A stretch of DNA of 64,000 nucleotides from Closterium sp. NIES-65 (lineage: Eukaryota; Streptophyta; Zygnematophyceae; Desmidiales; Closteriaceae): contig CANXME010002660.1 in the NCBI GenBank assembly GCA_948144175.1, forward strand, positions 99,409-163,408. The letters are read 5' to 3'. How positions within the stretch are numbered: position 1 is the stretch's first letter; the number at the start of each line of letters is the position of its first letter. The notes under the pieces were generated by a model. That model did not search any database. It was not told the DNA's origin and saw nothing but the letters and a program-made list of their open reading frames with translations. This document shows, piece by piece, positions 39,714 to 51,826 of this stretch. The translations under genes and the position numbers were made by a program.

Positions 39714-42255
39714 GACAGATCGGGGTGGTGAGTTCCTTGGAGCTGAGATGACGGCTTGGCTCAAGAAGCAGGGCATCTAGAGGGAGCTGACCACGGCTTA
39801 CACCCCACAGTCCAACGGTGTAGCAGAACAGGTGAACCGGACAATTCCGGAGACAGCTAGGGCGCTGCTCATAGAATCTGGGCTGGGCAACTTGATGTGG
39901 CCCCATGCTGTTCGGCACGCTACCGTCGCTAGGAACACGGTACTCACAAAGGTTGGGGATGACTCGTGGGTGCCGTTGGAGAGGTGGCTTGGGAGGAAGC
40001 CGCCGCTGGACATGCTGAGGGTGTTCGCTTGCATGGCAGTCGCCCACGTCCCCAAGACCTACCACAGTAAGTTGGGGGCGAATGCAATCTGGTGTGTGCA
40101 TTTGGGGCTGGCTGCTGAGAGCAAGGGATGGCTTCTGTGGGAACCTTCCAAGGGTGTGTTGTTTGACAGCAGGGATGTGAAGTTTGTTGAGGGCATGATG
40201 TATGGGAGCTGGGAGAAACAGCCGGAGGCCAGGGTGTCCCAGCAGATGGAGCAGATCACCTTGCAGCTGGACCTGACTCCTAGTGTGTGGGAGGAGGGAG
40301 AGGAGGTAAGTGTAGAGGGTGTTGATGGAGAGAAGGTGCAGGAGGCACCTGCTGGTGGAGGTGATGGTGTGGAGACTAGCGGTAGCACTAGTGGAGCTGC
40401 TGGATCCGAGGGAGGAGAGCAGCAGCAGGGGAAAACTAAGAAGCCGAAGGGTGTCGTTATGAAGGGATGGGAGACACCCGTCTCCCGGCCAGGACGTACC
40501 CGTATGGCTACTAAGAAGCTGACTGCAGGAGCTGAGGTAGCGGAGCAGCAGCTTGGGACTGAGGAGGCACTGCGGATTCTACCGCATGGCTATGACCCGG
40601 ATGAGGAGGATGAGCCTGCCTACTGTTTTCTTGCCCCTGCACCAGAGGAACCAGCTAGTATGGAGGAGGCATTAGCTGGACCAGATAGGGAGAAGTGGCT
40701 GGTTTCCAGGGATGCTGAGTACCAGAGCCTGCTAGAGAATGGGACATGGGAGCTGGTGGTGCTGCCTGAGAGGAAGAAAGCCGTTCAGTGCAAGTGGGTG
40801 CTAAGGATCAAGACCGATGACAAGGGACAGGTCACCATCTACAAGAGTAGGCTGGTGGCTAAGGGGTTTATGAAGAAGGAGAAGCGGGACTTCAATGAGA
40901 TCTTTGCTCCCACTGCCAAACCCCCTACCCTTCGTGTCTTGTTGGCAGATGCAGCCGTTAGTGGGAAATTCATCATTCAGATGGATATATCAACGGCATT
41001 CCTCAATGGGATTTAAGAGGAGGATGTGTACATGACGCAGCCACCTGGGTATGAGGATGGTACGGGCAGGGTGTGCAAGCTGAAAAAGTCCATCTACGGC
41101 TTGAAGCAGGCGCCACGCTGCTGGTACCAGAAGTTGGCAGCTGTTTTAGAGGAGATGGGATTCAGGACCAGCAGCTGTGATGAGAGCCTCTTTCTCAAGG
41201 GGGAGGGGGAGAAGCTGGTGTTGATTCTGGTCTACGTGGACGACATTCTTCTCTTCAGCAGCAGCATGAAGGAGATCCAGAAGGTGCAGCAGCAGCTGAT
41301 GGAGAACTTCAAGTGCAAGAACCTTGGGGAGGTAAAGTACTACCTCAAGATGCACGTGGAGAGGGATCTGGATCACAGGTGGTTGAAGCTGCACCAGGAG
41401 AAGTTCATCAAGGAGCTGGGGGAGAAGTATGGGATTGAGAATGAGCGCAAGATTGCCACTCCCGTGCCAGCAGAATTCAAGCTTGTGAAAGCTGCAGAGG
41501 ATAAAAGGGTTGAAGCCGAGGAGCAGCAGCAATTTCAGTCCTTGGTGGGCAGCCTCTTGTATGCAGCAGTTCACACGAGGCCCGACATCTCTTTCTCGGT
41601 TGGGCAGCTGGCTAGGGTGGTGCAGAATCCATCAGAGGAGCAGGTGGATGCAGCTGAGCGTGTGGTGAAGTATCTGAACTCCCACCCAAGCATTGGAGTT
41701 CAATACTCCGCATCTGCACAGGTGAAGCAGAAAGGGGTTGAGGTGCTGAAAGAGAAGGGGAAGAGGCTTAGAGAAGGCAAGCTCTTTCTCACTTGCTTTA
41801 CCGATGCTACGTGGGCCTCTGAGAAGGAAGATTCCTCATCAGTGGGAGGATACATCTGCGTAGTTGGAGGAGGACCTGTTAGTTGGAGGTCAAAGAAGCA
41901 GACGGAGACAGCACTCTCTTCTGTGGAATCAGAGTACATGGCGATGTTCCATTGGGTGAAGGAGCTGATTTGGCTGAGGAGGCTGTTAGAGGAGATTGGC
42001 GAGGAGCACAAGGTTGCTACGCCGCTGTTTTGTGATAGCAAGGGAGCTCTTGGGGTGGCCAGGAATGCTGTGCTTCATGGGCTCAATAAGCACATGCGTA
42101 TCAAGTGGCACTAGCTGCATAAGGAGGTGAAGAGGGGGACGGTGAATCCGATCTACATCAAGACTCACCAGCAGCCAGCAAACTTCCTCACCAAGAGGCT
42201 TGCGGATGAGCCTCATTGGCGTTGTGTGCGCTTGAGTGGAATGAGCATGAACTAG
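39702..42255 (+). pseudogene. Family B integrase-RT-RNase H remnant in the chimera
   Basis: It is homologous to residues of about 678-1526 of the B1 polyprotein. There are three in-frame nonsense changes: CAG to TAG at about 39778, TTA to TAA at 41014-41016 (after FLNGI in RT) and TGG to TAG at 42112-42114 (KWHW in RNase H). Otherwise the reading frame is kept, so decay is by point mutation. RT YVDD and the RNase H residues remain. The integrase second Asp and Glu are present, but the first Asp was lost with the 5' part. No product of use is expected. Confidence 0.85.
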
Positions 42256-42297
42256 TATGGAATGATGGGGATGCAGCCGGCAGGCTGATGGGGAGTG

Positions 42298-42882
42298 TCT
42301 TGGGTGCAAATTCACATTGCACGACATCGTGCCGTCTGTTTGTACGAGTTTGCGTGTGCGAATGCATTCGCATGTGAATGGTATGTTCGTGTATTTGTTT
42401 GTTTTCGCAATTTTCGCTTGAAGCATTTGCAGGTACTCGCACAATGTGCGCTTCGGCATAACATTGTACGCGCTATGAACAGTACAAGCAGAAAGGACGA
42501 GCTCGCAAAGGAACCCAAGATGGAAGCTTTGTGGTTCGGCTTACTTGATTGCGCAGATTCAGTTCTATCCAACTCGAAATTGTACTGTTTTGTTTGGTTG
42601 ACTATAGTGTAGCAGGGCAGGCACTATAGGGGTACAATTTAGGTGAAGGTTGGATGTTGTTTGTCTGTATCTGCATGCTACAGGGCCAGGGGAAACCAGC
42701 GGAACCAGCATTTGGCTGGTTGAGCAAAGACAAAACAGGTTCTGTTTTTAGGACCTGAACCTGGTTGTTGTTTTCCCAGGTTGGAAAAACAGAACCAGAG
42801 GTTGTTCACCAACCTACCACCTGCTATTTTGTCCAGCCAAGTTGGTTCTGTTGCTTGGAATTATCTGGGATCATCCCTGGTT
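42298..42882 (+). repeat. Truncated 3' LTR of the chimera
   Basis: It starts TCTTGGGTGC in place of TGTTGGGTGC, so the terminal repeat is mutated. It follows the LTR for 585 bp and stops after GATCATCCCTGGTT. Confidence 0.85.
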
Positions 42883-42914
42883 GAGTTTGATAAACTTGGT
42901 TGATCATCCCTGGT
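42883..42914. other. Filler sequence at a break junction
   Basis: Between the truncated + LTR and the truncated - element B4 lie about 32 bases, of which the end (GATCATCCCTGGTT, 42902-42915) repeats the last 14 bases of the LTR (42869-42882). Confidence 0.6.
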
Positions 42915-45657
42915 TTCTTAGTTTTCCCCTGCTGCTGCTCTCTCCCCTCAGATCCAGCAGCTCCACTAGTGCTAGTCTCCACATCATTTTCTCCACCAGC
43001 AGGTGCCTCCTGTACCTTCTTTCCATCACCACCCTCTGCAGCTGCCTCCTCTCCCTCCTCCCACACACTAGGAGTCAGGTCCAGCTGCATGGTGATCTGC
43101 TCCATTTGCTGGGACACCCTGGCCTCCGGCTGTTTCTCCCAGCTCCCATACATCATGCCCTCAACAAACTTCACATCCCTGCTGTCAAACAATACACCCT
43201 TGGAAGGTTCCCACAGCAGCCATCCCTTGCTCTCAGCAGCCAGCCCTTAATGCACACACCAGATTGCACTTGCCCCCAACTTACTGCGGTAGGTCTTGGG
43301 GACGTGGGCGACTGCCATGCAACCGAACACCCTCAGCATGTCCAGCGGCGGCTTCCTCCCAAGCCACCTCTCCAACAGCACCCACAAGTCATCCCCAACC
43401 TTTGTGAGTACCCTGTTCCTAGCGACGGTAGCGTGCCGAACAGCATGGGGCCACATCAAGTTGCCCAGCCCAGATTCTATGAGCAGCGCCCTAGCTGTCT
43501 CCAGAATTGTCCGGTTCGCCTGTTCTGCTACACCGTTAGACTGTGGGGTGTAAGCCGTGGTCAGCTCCCTCTGGATGCCCTGCTTCTTGAGCCAGGCCGT
43601 CATCTCAGCTCCAAGGAACTCACCACCCCGATCTGTCCTAATCCGCTTCACCACACACTCCGCTTGCTTCTCCACAAATGGCAGCCAATCTTCCCGTGTT
43701 GTAGAGGCGGCATGGTCCTTTAACTTCAGCGGATATGCCCATATAAGCCTGCTCCAATCATCCACTATGGTCAGAAAGTACCGCTCCCCCCTGTGCCCCT
43801 GAATCGGCAGCGGCCCCACCAAGTCCATGTGGACCAGCTCCAATGGCTTCTTGCTCCTGCCAGCCACACTATGGAAGGGGAAACGGGTAAACTTTGAGAG
43901 CAAACAGATTTCACATTTCTCATCAAGTGGCTGTCCGTTCAGCTTCAGACCCTTAACGGCTCCATCTTTCTCCAACTGCTTCAACAAGCGTCGGTGTGCC
44001 GTTGCCGAATCCGTCTCCCCAGATCTGTCCGACACTTTTACACCAACCCCTCCAACGGCGTTGCACTCCCCCAAGGATGCAGACCCCTCTCCAGCTTGCC
44101 CCCCACCATGCCACGCCAACGCCGGCAGCTGCCACATGGATCTGTACACGTCCGTAGTCTCGTGCAGATCCCAAAGCATCCGATTGCCCAGCTGCCCCTT
44201 GTAAGTGCGTGCCCCATCCGTGCTAGTGCTCACCCCAGACTTGCCAAGCTTACGGAGGAAGATGAGGTTGGCCTTGAGTTCAGGAACAAGGAGAACGTCG
44301 TGCAGCACCACCGGCTTGCCATCCGCTCCCTTAAACGCAGCTCGTCTTGCACCAGCCACCTTAAACGCGTGTCCAGAGGCGGAGCACACCTCGTTGATCG
44401 GTGCAGCTCGTACGTGGTCCAGCAGGTCTTTTCGCGGCGTCACCGTCCAAGCAGCGCCCGTGTCCAACACCCAATAATACAGGGGGAGCAGCTCTCTTCC
44501 AACCTTGGCAGAGGCGTCTCCTTGCTCCCCCTGCTCCCCCTGCTCTCCAATATGAAAGAACTGGCCCGTGGTGCGCTTCTTCTTCTTTTCCGCACCGCCG
44601 TTGCTCTTCGGGTTGTTGTTGGACGAATCGGCAACCATGCTCGCGCTGTTTTTCTGGATCCTCCGCGCGCCGCCATCCTGGTGACGATTCTTGGGGGTCC
44701 ATCCATCGGGTTTCTTATAGCACAAAAACCAGGGGTGCCCCTCCTTCTCACAATACCAGCAACTCCTTTTCATTTTGCCACCAGCACCCGACTCGCCCCC
44801 ACGTCCAGATTTCGCACCGCGACCCCAACCCAACCCTGGTCGTTGGAGTCGTCGTCCTTCTTTGCACCGCGTCCAGCACCACCGAAGCCACGTCCTCTGC
44901 CACGTCGGCTCCCTTGCATTCCGTAGCCACTGCTGCTGTCGTCTCCACCCCTCAGTTGGCGGCAACGGAAGTCCTCCTCCAGAATCTTTGTCCGCACCCA
45001 CTCGAGTGTCCACAAGCTCTGGTTCTGCGGCAGGCTCAATCCGCTCGTGAATTGAAGCCACGATTCCGACAGCAGCGAGAGCATCTTTAGGCACTTGGTC
45101 TGCTCCGGGTAGGTGATTCCCGCGGTCGCCAACTTCGCGTAGAGGTCGCGCATCTTGTCCAGGACAGGTTGCACCGGCTCTCCTTCGCTCAGGCGCAACG
45201 CGGACAGCTCCCTCTCCAGCATCAACGTTGCAACAACGGAGGTCGGGGCGTGCAGCTCCTTCAACACGGTCCACGCCTTCGGACCGCACTCAACCTCCGG
45301 CAGCAGGTGCATGACGTGGTGACGCTGGTTCAGCTCCAAACTCTGCGACATCAAATAGTAGCCAGCCGAGGAGCGCTCGTCCCAATCTTCCTGCAGCGCG
45401 GGGTCACTCGATCTAGGCTCCTCCCCAATCATTAGTTTCAGCAATCCAATCTGACGGAAATAGAGTTGCATTTTCCAGGCCCAATCATCATAGCCCTCAC
45501 CATTGAACTTCTCGACGGTGAAATTCTTCAGCACCTCCTTGACCAGCGAGCCCTGGTTTGTTCGCGCTCCCCTTGGCGCTGAAACACCAGAATCATGGCT
45601 GCCGCTACGATCTTGGGCTGAAGATTCACCAGCTCCCGTCGAGGTGTTGCCCGCCAT
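42915..45657 (-). pseudogene. Family B gag-protease-integrase remnant (B4)
   Basis: The start ATG is at 45655-45657. Gag is open to about 44840, where a short deletion (CCAACCCTGG in place of the longer CCGGTACCTCCTTG) shifts the frame. The correct frame then runs 44840-43247 through the zinc knuckle CWYCEKEGHPWFLC, protease LDTGA and integrase with all three acidic residues. A 21-bp in-frame deletion near 43986 removes LGHVAMP, including the conserved His of the pre-integrase domain. TTG to TAA at about 43248 truncates the integrase end, and the remainder (to 42915) is the linker. It is not functional. Confidence 0.85.
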
Positions 45658-45688
45658 AGCTACCTATATCTAGGATCAGTATAACGCA

Positions 45689-45700
45689 GCTCTGATACCA
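45689..45700 (-). other. B4 primer-binding site
   Basis: GCTCTGATACCA on +, three bases from the LTR. Confidence 0.85.
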
Positions 45701-45703
45701 GCT

Positions 45704-46795
45704 TGTTGGTGTAAGGGCCTAATAAACTCAAGCTATTAAGACTTTATCACACTTAAAACCTCTCCTCGGGGTCACCTCCAAGGGTCCTTGGGTGCCTGGT
45801 ACAAGACCAGCCCCTATCCTCGGGTCCGAGTTTGTAGAGAGAGGGATCAAGAGGGACTAAGTCAAAATAACAAGAGTACCTTGAATGTCGCGCAGCGTAT
45901 CGTGCAGACCGTTGATCGGATTAAGCTGAGAATTTACTATATCGAAGCTCACTCTAAGAGCTTTAAAATAAGCCAAGTTGCCTCGCGAAAAGTTTTGCCA
46001 TTACGAAGTTATGGCTCGGACAGCGTTAGCCTAGCGTTGGAGTGCTAGCGTACTAGCGTTGACTCGGGTAGCATTCCGCCGTCGCACCGCGTAGAAACGA
46101 AATTCCAGCAAGGGAGGAATTTGCTTGAATCAATTTCACTATGTCCAGGTACAAACAGAGAAGGAATATATAGTTCTAGCTAGCAAAGACCTTGGGAATA
46201 AACCTAGGAACAACCAGGGATGATCCCAAATAATTCCAAGCAACAGAACCAACCTGGCTGGACAAAACAGCAGGTGGTAGGTTGGTAAACAACCTCTGGT
46301 TCTGTATTTCCAACCTGGGAAAACAACAACCAGATTCAGGTTCTAAAAACAGAACCTGTTTTGTCTTTGCCCAACCAGCCAAATGCTGGTTCCGCTGGTT
46401 TCCCCTGGCCTTGTAGCATGCAGATACAGACAAACAACATCCAACCTTCACCTAAATTGTACCCCTATAGTGCCTGCCCTGCTACACTATAGTCAACCAA
46501 ACAAAACTGTACAATTACAAGTTGGATAGAACTGAATCTGCACAATCAATTCGACCGAACTTCAAAGCTTCCATCTTGGGTTCCTTTGCGAGCTCGTCCT
46601 TTCTGCTTGCATTGTTCATAGCGCGTATAATGTTGTACAGAAGCGCACATTGTCCGAGTACCTGCAAATGCTTCAAGCGAAAATTGCAAAAGCAAACAAA
46701 CACACGAACATACTATTTACACAAAATGCATTCGCACACGCATACTCGTACAAACTGACTACAGGATGTCGTGCAATGTGAATTTGCACCCAACA
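45704..46795 (-). repeat. B4 5' LTR (1092 bp)
   Basis: TGTTGG/CCAACA ends. It shows more substitutions than the dimer LTRs (for example CTATGTCCAGG, GGAATATATAG). The 5 bases outside it are TGTTG, part of a satellite unit. Confidence 0.93.
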
Positions 46796-49700
46796 TGTTG
46801 GGCCAATGGACTGGTTGGAGTGACTGGCCTCTTGGTCCAATGGACCAGTTGGTTCCAGTAACCTGTTGGTCCAATGGACCGGTTGGGCCCACTGGTCTGT
46901 TCGGCCAATGGACCGGTTGGACCGACTGGCCTATTGGTCCAATAGACCGATTGGACCGACTGGCCTATTGGTCAAGTGGACCCGATTGGACCGATCAGCC
47001 TGTTGGTCCAATGAACCGGTTGGACCGATTGGCCTTTTGGGCCAATGGACCGGTTGGACCGACTAGCTTGTTGGGCCAATCGACCGGTTGGACCGACTAG
47101 CCCTTTGGGTCAATGGACCGGTTGGACCGACTGGCCTGTTGGGCTAATGAACCGGTTGGACCGACTGGCCTGTTTGGCCAATGGACTGGTTGGACGGACT
47201 GGCTTGTTGGGCCAATGGACCGGTTGGACCGACTGGCCTGTTGGGCCAATAGACCGGTTAGACTGACTGGCCTGTTGGTCCAATGGACCGGTTGGACCGA
47301 CTGGCCTGTTGGGCCAATGGACCGGTTGGACCGACTGACGTGTTGGGCCAATGGACAGGTTGGACCCACTGTCCTGTTGGTTCGATGGACCGGTTAAACT
47401 GAATGGCCTGTTGGTCCAATGGTCCGGTTGGACCTACTGTTCAGAGGTCGAATGGACCGTTTGGACCGACATGCCTGTTGGTCCAATGGACCGGTTGGAT
47501 CGACAGGCCTTTTGGTCCAATGAACCGGTTGGAACTTCTGGCGTATAGGTCCAATTGACCGAATGGACCGACTGGCCTGTTGGTCCAATGGACCAGATGG
47601 ACCGACTGGCCTGTTGGTCCAATGGACCGGTTGGACCCAATGGACTGGCTGGACCGACTAGCATGTTGGTTTAATGGACCGGTCGGACCGACTGACCTGT
47701 TGGGCGAATGGACCGGTTCGACCGACTGGCCTATTGGGCCAATGGACCGGTTCGACCAACTGGCGTGTTGGGCCAATTGACTGGTTGGACCGACTGGCCT
47801 CTTGGTTCAGTAGAGCAGTTGGACCCAGTAGCCTGTTGGTCCAATGGACCGGTTGGACCTACTGGCGTGTTGGGCCAATGGACTGGTTGGCCACTGGCCT
47901 ATTGGTCACATGAACCGGTTGGACGCACTGGCCTTTTGGGCGAAAGGACCGGTTTGAACGACTGGCTGGTAGGGCAAAAAGACCGGTTGGACCGACTGGC
48001 CTGTTGGGCCAATGGACCAGTTGGACCGACTGGCCTGTTGGGCCAATGGACCGGTTGGACCGACTGGCCTATTGGGCCAATGGACCGGTTGGACCGACTG
48101 GCCTGTTGCGCCAATGGACCGGTTAGACCGACTGGCCTATTGGTCCAATGGACCGGTTGGACCGACAGGCCTGTTGGGCGAATGGACCGGTTGGACGGAC
48201 TGACGTCTTGGGCCAATGGACCGGTTGGACCCACTGTCCCGTTGGTCCGATGGACCGGTTGAACCGAGTGGCCTGTTGGTCCAATGGTCCGGTTGGACCC
48301 GCTGTTCTGAGGTGTATTGGACTGGTTGGACCAACATGCCTGTTGGTCCAATGGACTGGTTGGATCGACTTGCCTTTTGGTCCAATGGACCGGTTGGACC
48401 TTCTAGCGTATAGGTCCAATTGACCGGAAGGACTGACTGGCCTTTTGGTCCAATGGACCAGATGGACCGACTGGCCTGTTGGTCCAATGCACCGGTTGGA
48501 CTGACAGGCCTGTTGGTCCAATGGACCGGTTGGACCCAACGGACTGGCTGGACTGACTAGCATGTTGGTTCAATGGACTGGTCGGACATACTGACCTGTT
48601 GGGCCAATGGACCGGTTCGACCGACTGGCCTGTTTGGCCAACGGACCGGTTCGACCAACTGGCATGTTGGGCCAATGGACTGGTTGGACCGATTGGCCTC
48701 TTGGTTTAGTAGACCAGTTGGACCCAGTAGCCTGTAGGTCCAATGGACCGGTTCGACCTACTGGCCTGTTTGGCCAATGGACTGGTTGGACCGACTGGCC
48801 TGTTGGTCCAATGGACCGGTTGGACCGACTAACCTGTTGGTCTAATGGACCGGTTGGACCAACTAGCCTGTTGGTCCAAAGAACCGGTTGGACCGACTGG
48901 CCTTTTGGGCAAAAGGACCGGTTTGAACGACTGGCCTGTTGGGCCAAAAGACCGGTTGGACCGACTGGCCTGTTGGACCCATGGACCGGTTGGACCGATT
49001 GGCCTGTTGGGCCAATTGACCGTTGGACCGACTCGCCTGTTTGGCCAATGGAACGGTTGTACCGACTGGCCTGTTGGTCCAATGGACCGGTTGGACCGAC
49101 TCGCCTGTTGGGCCAATGGAACGGTTGGACCGACTGGCCTGTTGGTCCAATGGACCGGTTGGACTGACTGGCATGTTGGTCCAATGGTCCGGTTGGACCC
49201 ACTATTCTGAGGTCCAATGGACCGGTTGGACCGACATGCTTGTTGGTCCCATGGACCGGTTGGATCCACTGGCCTAAAGGTCCAATGGACCGGTTGGACA
49301 GACTGGCCTGTTGGTCCAATGGACCGGTTTGACTGATTGGCCTGGTCCAATGGCCCGGTTGGACCCACTGGCCTGTTGGTCCAATGGACCGGCTTGTCCG
49401 ACTAGTCTGTTGGTCCTATGGACCGGTTGGACCAACTTGCTGTTAGTCCAATAGACCGGTTAGACCGAGAAGCCTGTTGGTCTAATGGACCGATTGGACC
49501 AACTTGCTTTTAGTCCAATGGACCGGTTAGACCGACAGGCCTGTGGGTCCAATGGACCGATTGGACAAACCGGCGTTTTGGTCGAATAGGCCGGTTGGAC
49601 CGACTGGCCTGTTGGTCCAACGGGCCGGATGAACCGTTTGGCCTGTTGGTCCAATGCACTGGTTGGACCGACAGGCCTGTTGGTCAAATGGACCGGTTGG

Positions 49701-51826
49701 ACCCAATGGACCTAATGGACCGACTAGCTTGTTGCTTCAATGGACCGGCTGGACCGACTGGCCAGTTTGGCCAATGGACGGGTTGGACCAACTGGCCTCT
49801 AAGGCCAATGGACCGGTCTGACCGACTGGCCTCTTGGTCCAATGGACCAGTTGGACCCAGTAGCCGGTTGGTCCAATGGACAGGTTGGACCAACTGGCCT
49901 GTTCGGCCAATGGACCGGTTGGGTCGACTGGCCTATTGGTCCAATAGACCGGTTGGACCCACTGGCCTGTTGGTCCTGTGGACCCGGTTGGACCGATCGG
50001 CCTGTTGGTCCAATGAACCGGTTGGACTGATTGGCCTTTTGGGCCAATGGACTGGTTGGACCGTCTAGCTTGTTGGGCCAATCGACTGGTTGGACCGACT
50101 GGCCCTTAAAGCCAATGGACCGGTTGGACCGACTGGCTTGTTGGGCCAATGGACCGTTTGGACCGACTGGCCTGTTGGGCCAATAGACCGGTTGGACCGA
50201 CTGGCCTGTTGAGCCAATAGACCGGATGGACCGACTGGCTTGTTGCGCTAATGGACCGGTTAGACCGAATGGCCTATTGGTCCAATGGACCGGTTGGACC
50301 GACTGGCCTGTTGGGCCAATGGACCGGTTGGACCCACTGTCCAGTTGGTCTGATGGACCGGTTGAACCTAGTTGCCTGTTGGTCCAATGGTCCGGTTGGA
50401 CCCGTTGTTCTGAGGTCGAATGGACCGGTTGGACCGACATGCCTGTTGGTCCAATGGACCAGTTGGATCGACTTGCCTTTTGGTCCAATGGACCGGTTGG
50501 ACCTTCTGGCGTATAGGTCCAATTAACCGGATGGACTGACTGGCCTGTTGGTCCAATGGACCAGATGGACCGACTAGCCTGTTGGGCCAATGCACTGGTT
50601 GGACCGACAGGCCTGTTGGTCCAATGGACCGGTTGGACCCAATGGAATGGCTCGACCGACTAGCATGTTGGTTCAATGGACCGATCGGACCGACTGACCT
50701 ATTGGGCCATTGGACCGGTTCGACCGACAGGTCTGTTTGGCCAATGGACCGGTTCGACCAACTGGCGTGTTGGGCCAATGGACTGGTTGGACCGTCTGGC
50801 CTCTTGGTTCAGTAGACCAGTTAGACCCAGTAGCCGCTTGGCAAATGGACCGTTTGGACCTACTAGCCTGTTGGGCCAATCGACTGGTTGGACCGACTGG
50901 CCTGTTGGTCCAATGGACCGGTTGGACCGGCTGGCCTGTTGGTCTAATGGACCGGTTGGACCGACTAGCCTGTTGGTCCAATGAAATAGTTGGACCGACT
51001 GGCCTTTTGGGCGAAAGGACCGGTTTGAACGACTAGCCTGTTCGGCCAATGGACCAATTGGACCCATGGACTGGTTGGACCGATTGGCCTGTTGGGCCAA
51101 TGGACCGGTTGGACCGACTGGCCTGTTGGTCCAATGGACCAGTTGGACCGACTGGCCCGTTGGGCCAATGGACAGGTTGGACCGACATGCCCGTTGGGCC
51201 AATGGACCGGTTTGACCCACTGTCCTGTTGGTCCAACGGACCGGTTGGACCGACTGGCCTGTTGGGCTAATGGAACAGTTGTACCGACTGGCCTGTTGGT
51301 CAAATGGACCGGTTGGACCGACTGGCTTTTTGGGCTAATGGAACGGTTGGACCGACTAGCCTGTTGGTCCAATGGACCAGTTGGACTGACTGGCATGTTG
51401 GTCCAATGGTCCGGTTGGACCCACTATTCTGAGGTCCAATGGACCGGTTGGACCGACATGCTTGTTGGTCCCATAGACCGGTTGGATCGACAAGCCAAAA
51501 GGTCCAATGGACCGGTTGGACCGACTGGCCTGTTGGTCCAATGGACCGGTTTGACTGATTGGCCAGGTCCAATGGACCGATTGGACCCACTGGCCTGTTG
51601 GTCCAATGGACCGGCTTGTCCAACTGGCCTGTTAGTTCTATGGACCGGTTGGACAAACTTGCTGTTAGTCAAATGGACCGGTTAGATAGACCGGCCATTT
51701 GGTCGAATAGACCGGTTGGACCGACTGGCCTGTTGGTCCAATGCACTGGTTGGACCGACAGGCATGTTGGTCAAATGGACCGGTTCGACCCAATGGACAT
51801 GCTGGACCGACTAGCTTGTTGGTTCA
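46796..51826. repeat. 34-bp satellite array S2
   Basis: There are about 148 units of the same 34-bp satellite as S1, with the same variant units (for example the TTCAGTAGAGCAGTTGG, GGTTTGAACGACTGG and CACTATTCTGAGGTCC types) in a similar order. It is bounded by the 5' LTRs of B4 (left) and B5 (right). No gene is supported. Confidence 0.95.

Larger units (their letters stand above)
39702..42882 (+). mobile_element. Family B 3' half fused to A2
   Basis: It runs from family-B integrase (just before the second catalytic Asp) through RT, RNase H, polypurine tract and a truncated 3' LTR. At the junction GGAGTG is joined to GATTAGGAC, so 12 bases of family B (8951-8962 in B1) are missing. It is in the same orientation as A2, but with several stops. 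Confidence 0.88.
42915..46795 (-). mobile_element. Family B element B4, 3'-truncated
   Basis: It keeps its 5' LTR, PBS, gag, protease and integrase. It is cut inside the integrase-RT linker at 42915, so RT, RNase H and the 3' LTR are gone. The protein start reads MAGNTSTGAGES, a subfamily shared with B5 and B6 and distinct from B1-B3 (MAGNTSAVAGES). The LTR borders satellite S2 directly. Confidence 0.88.
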
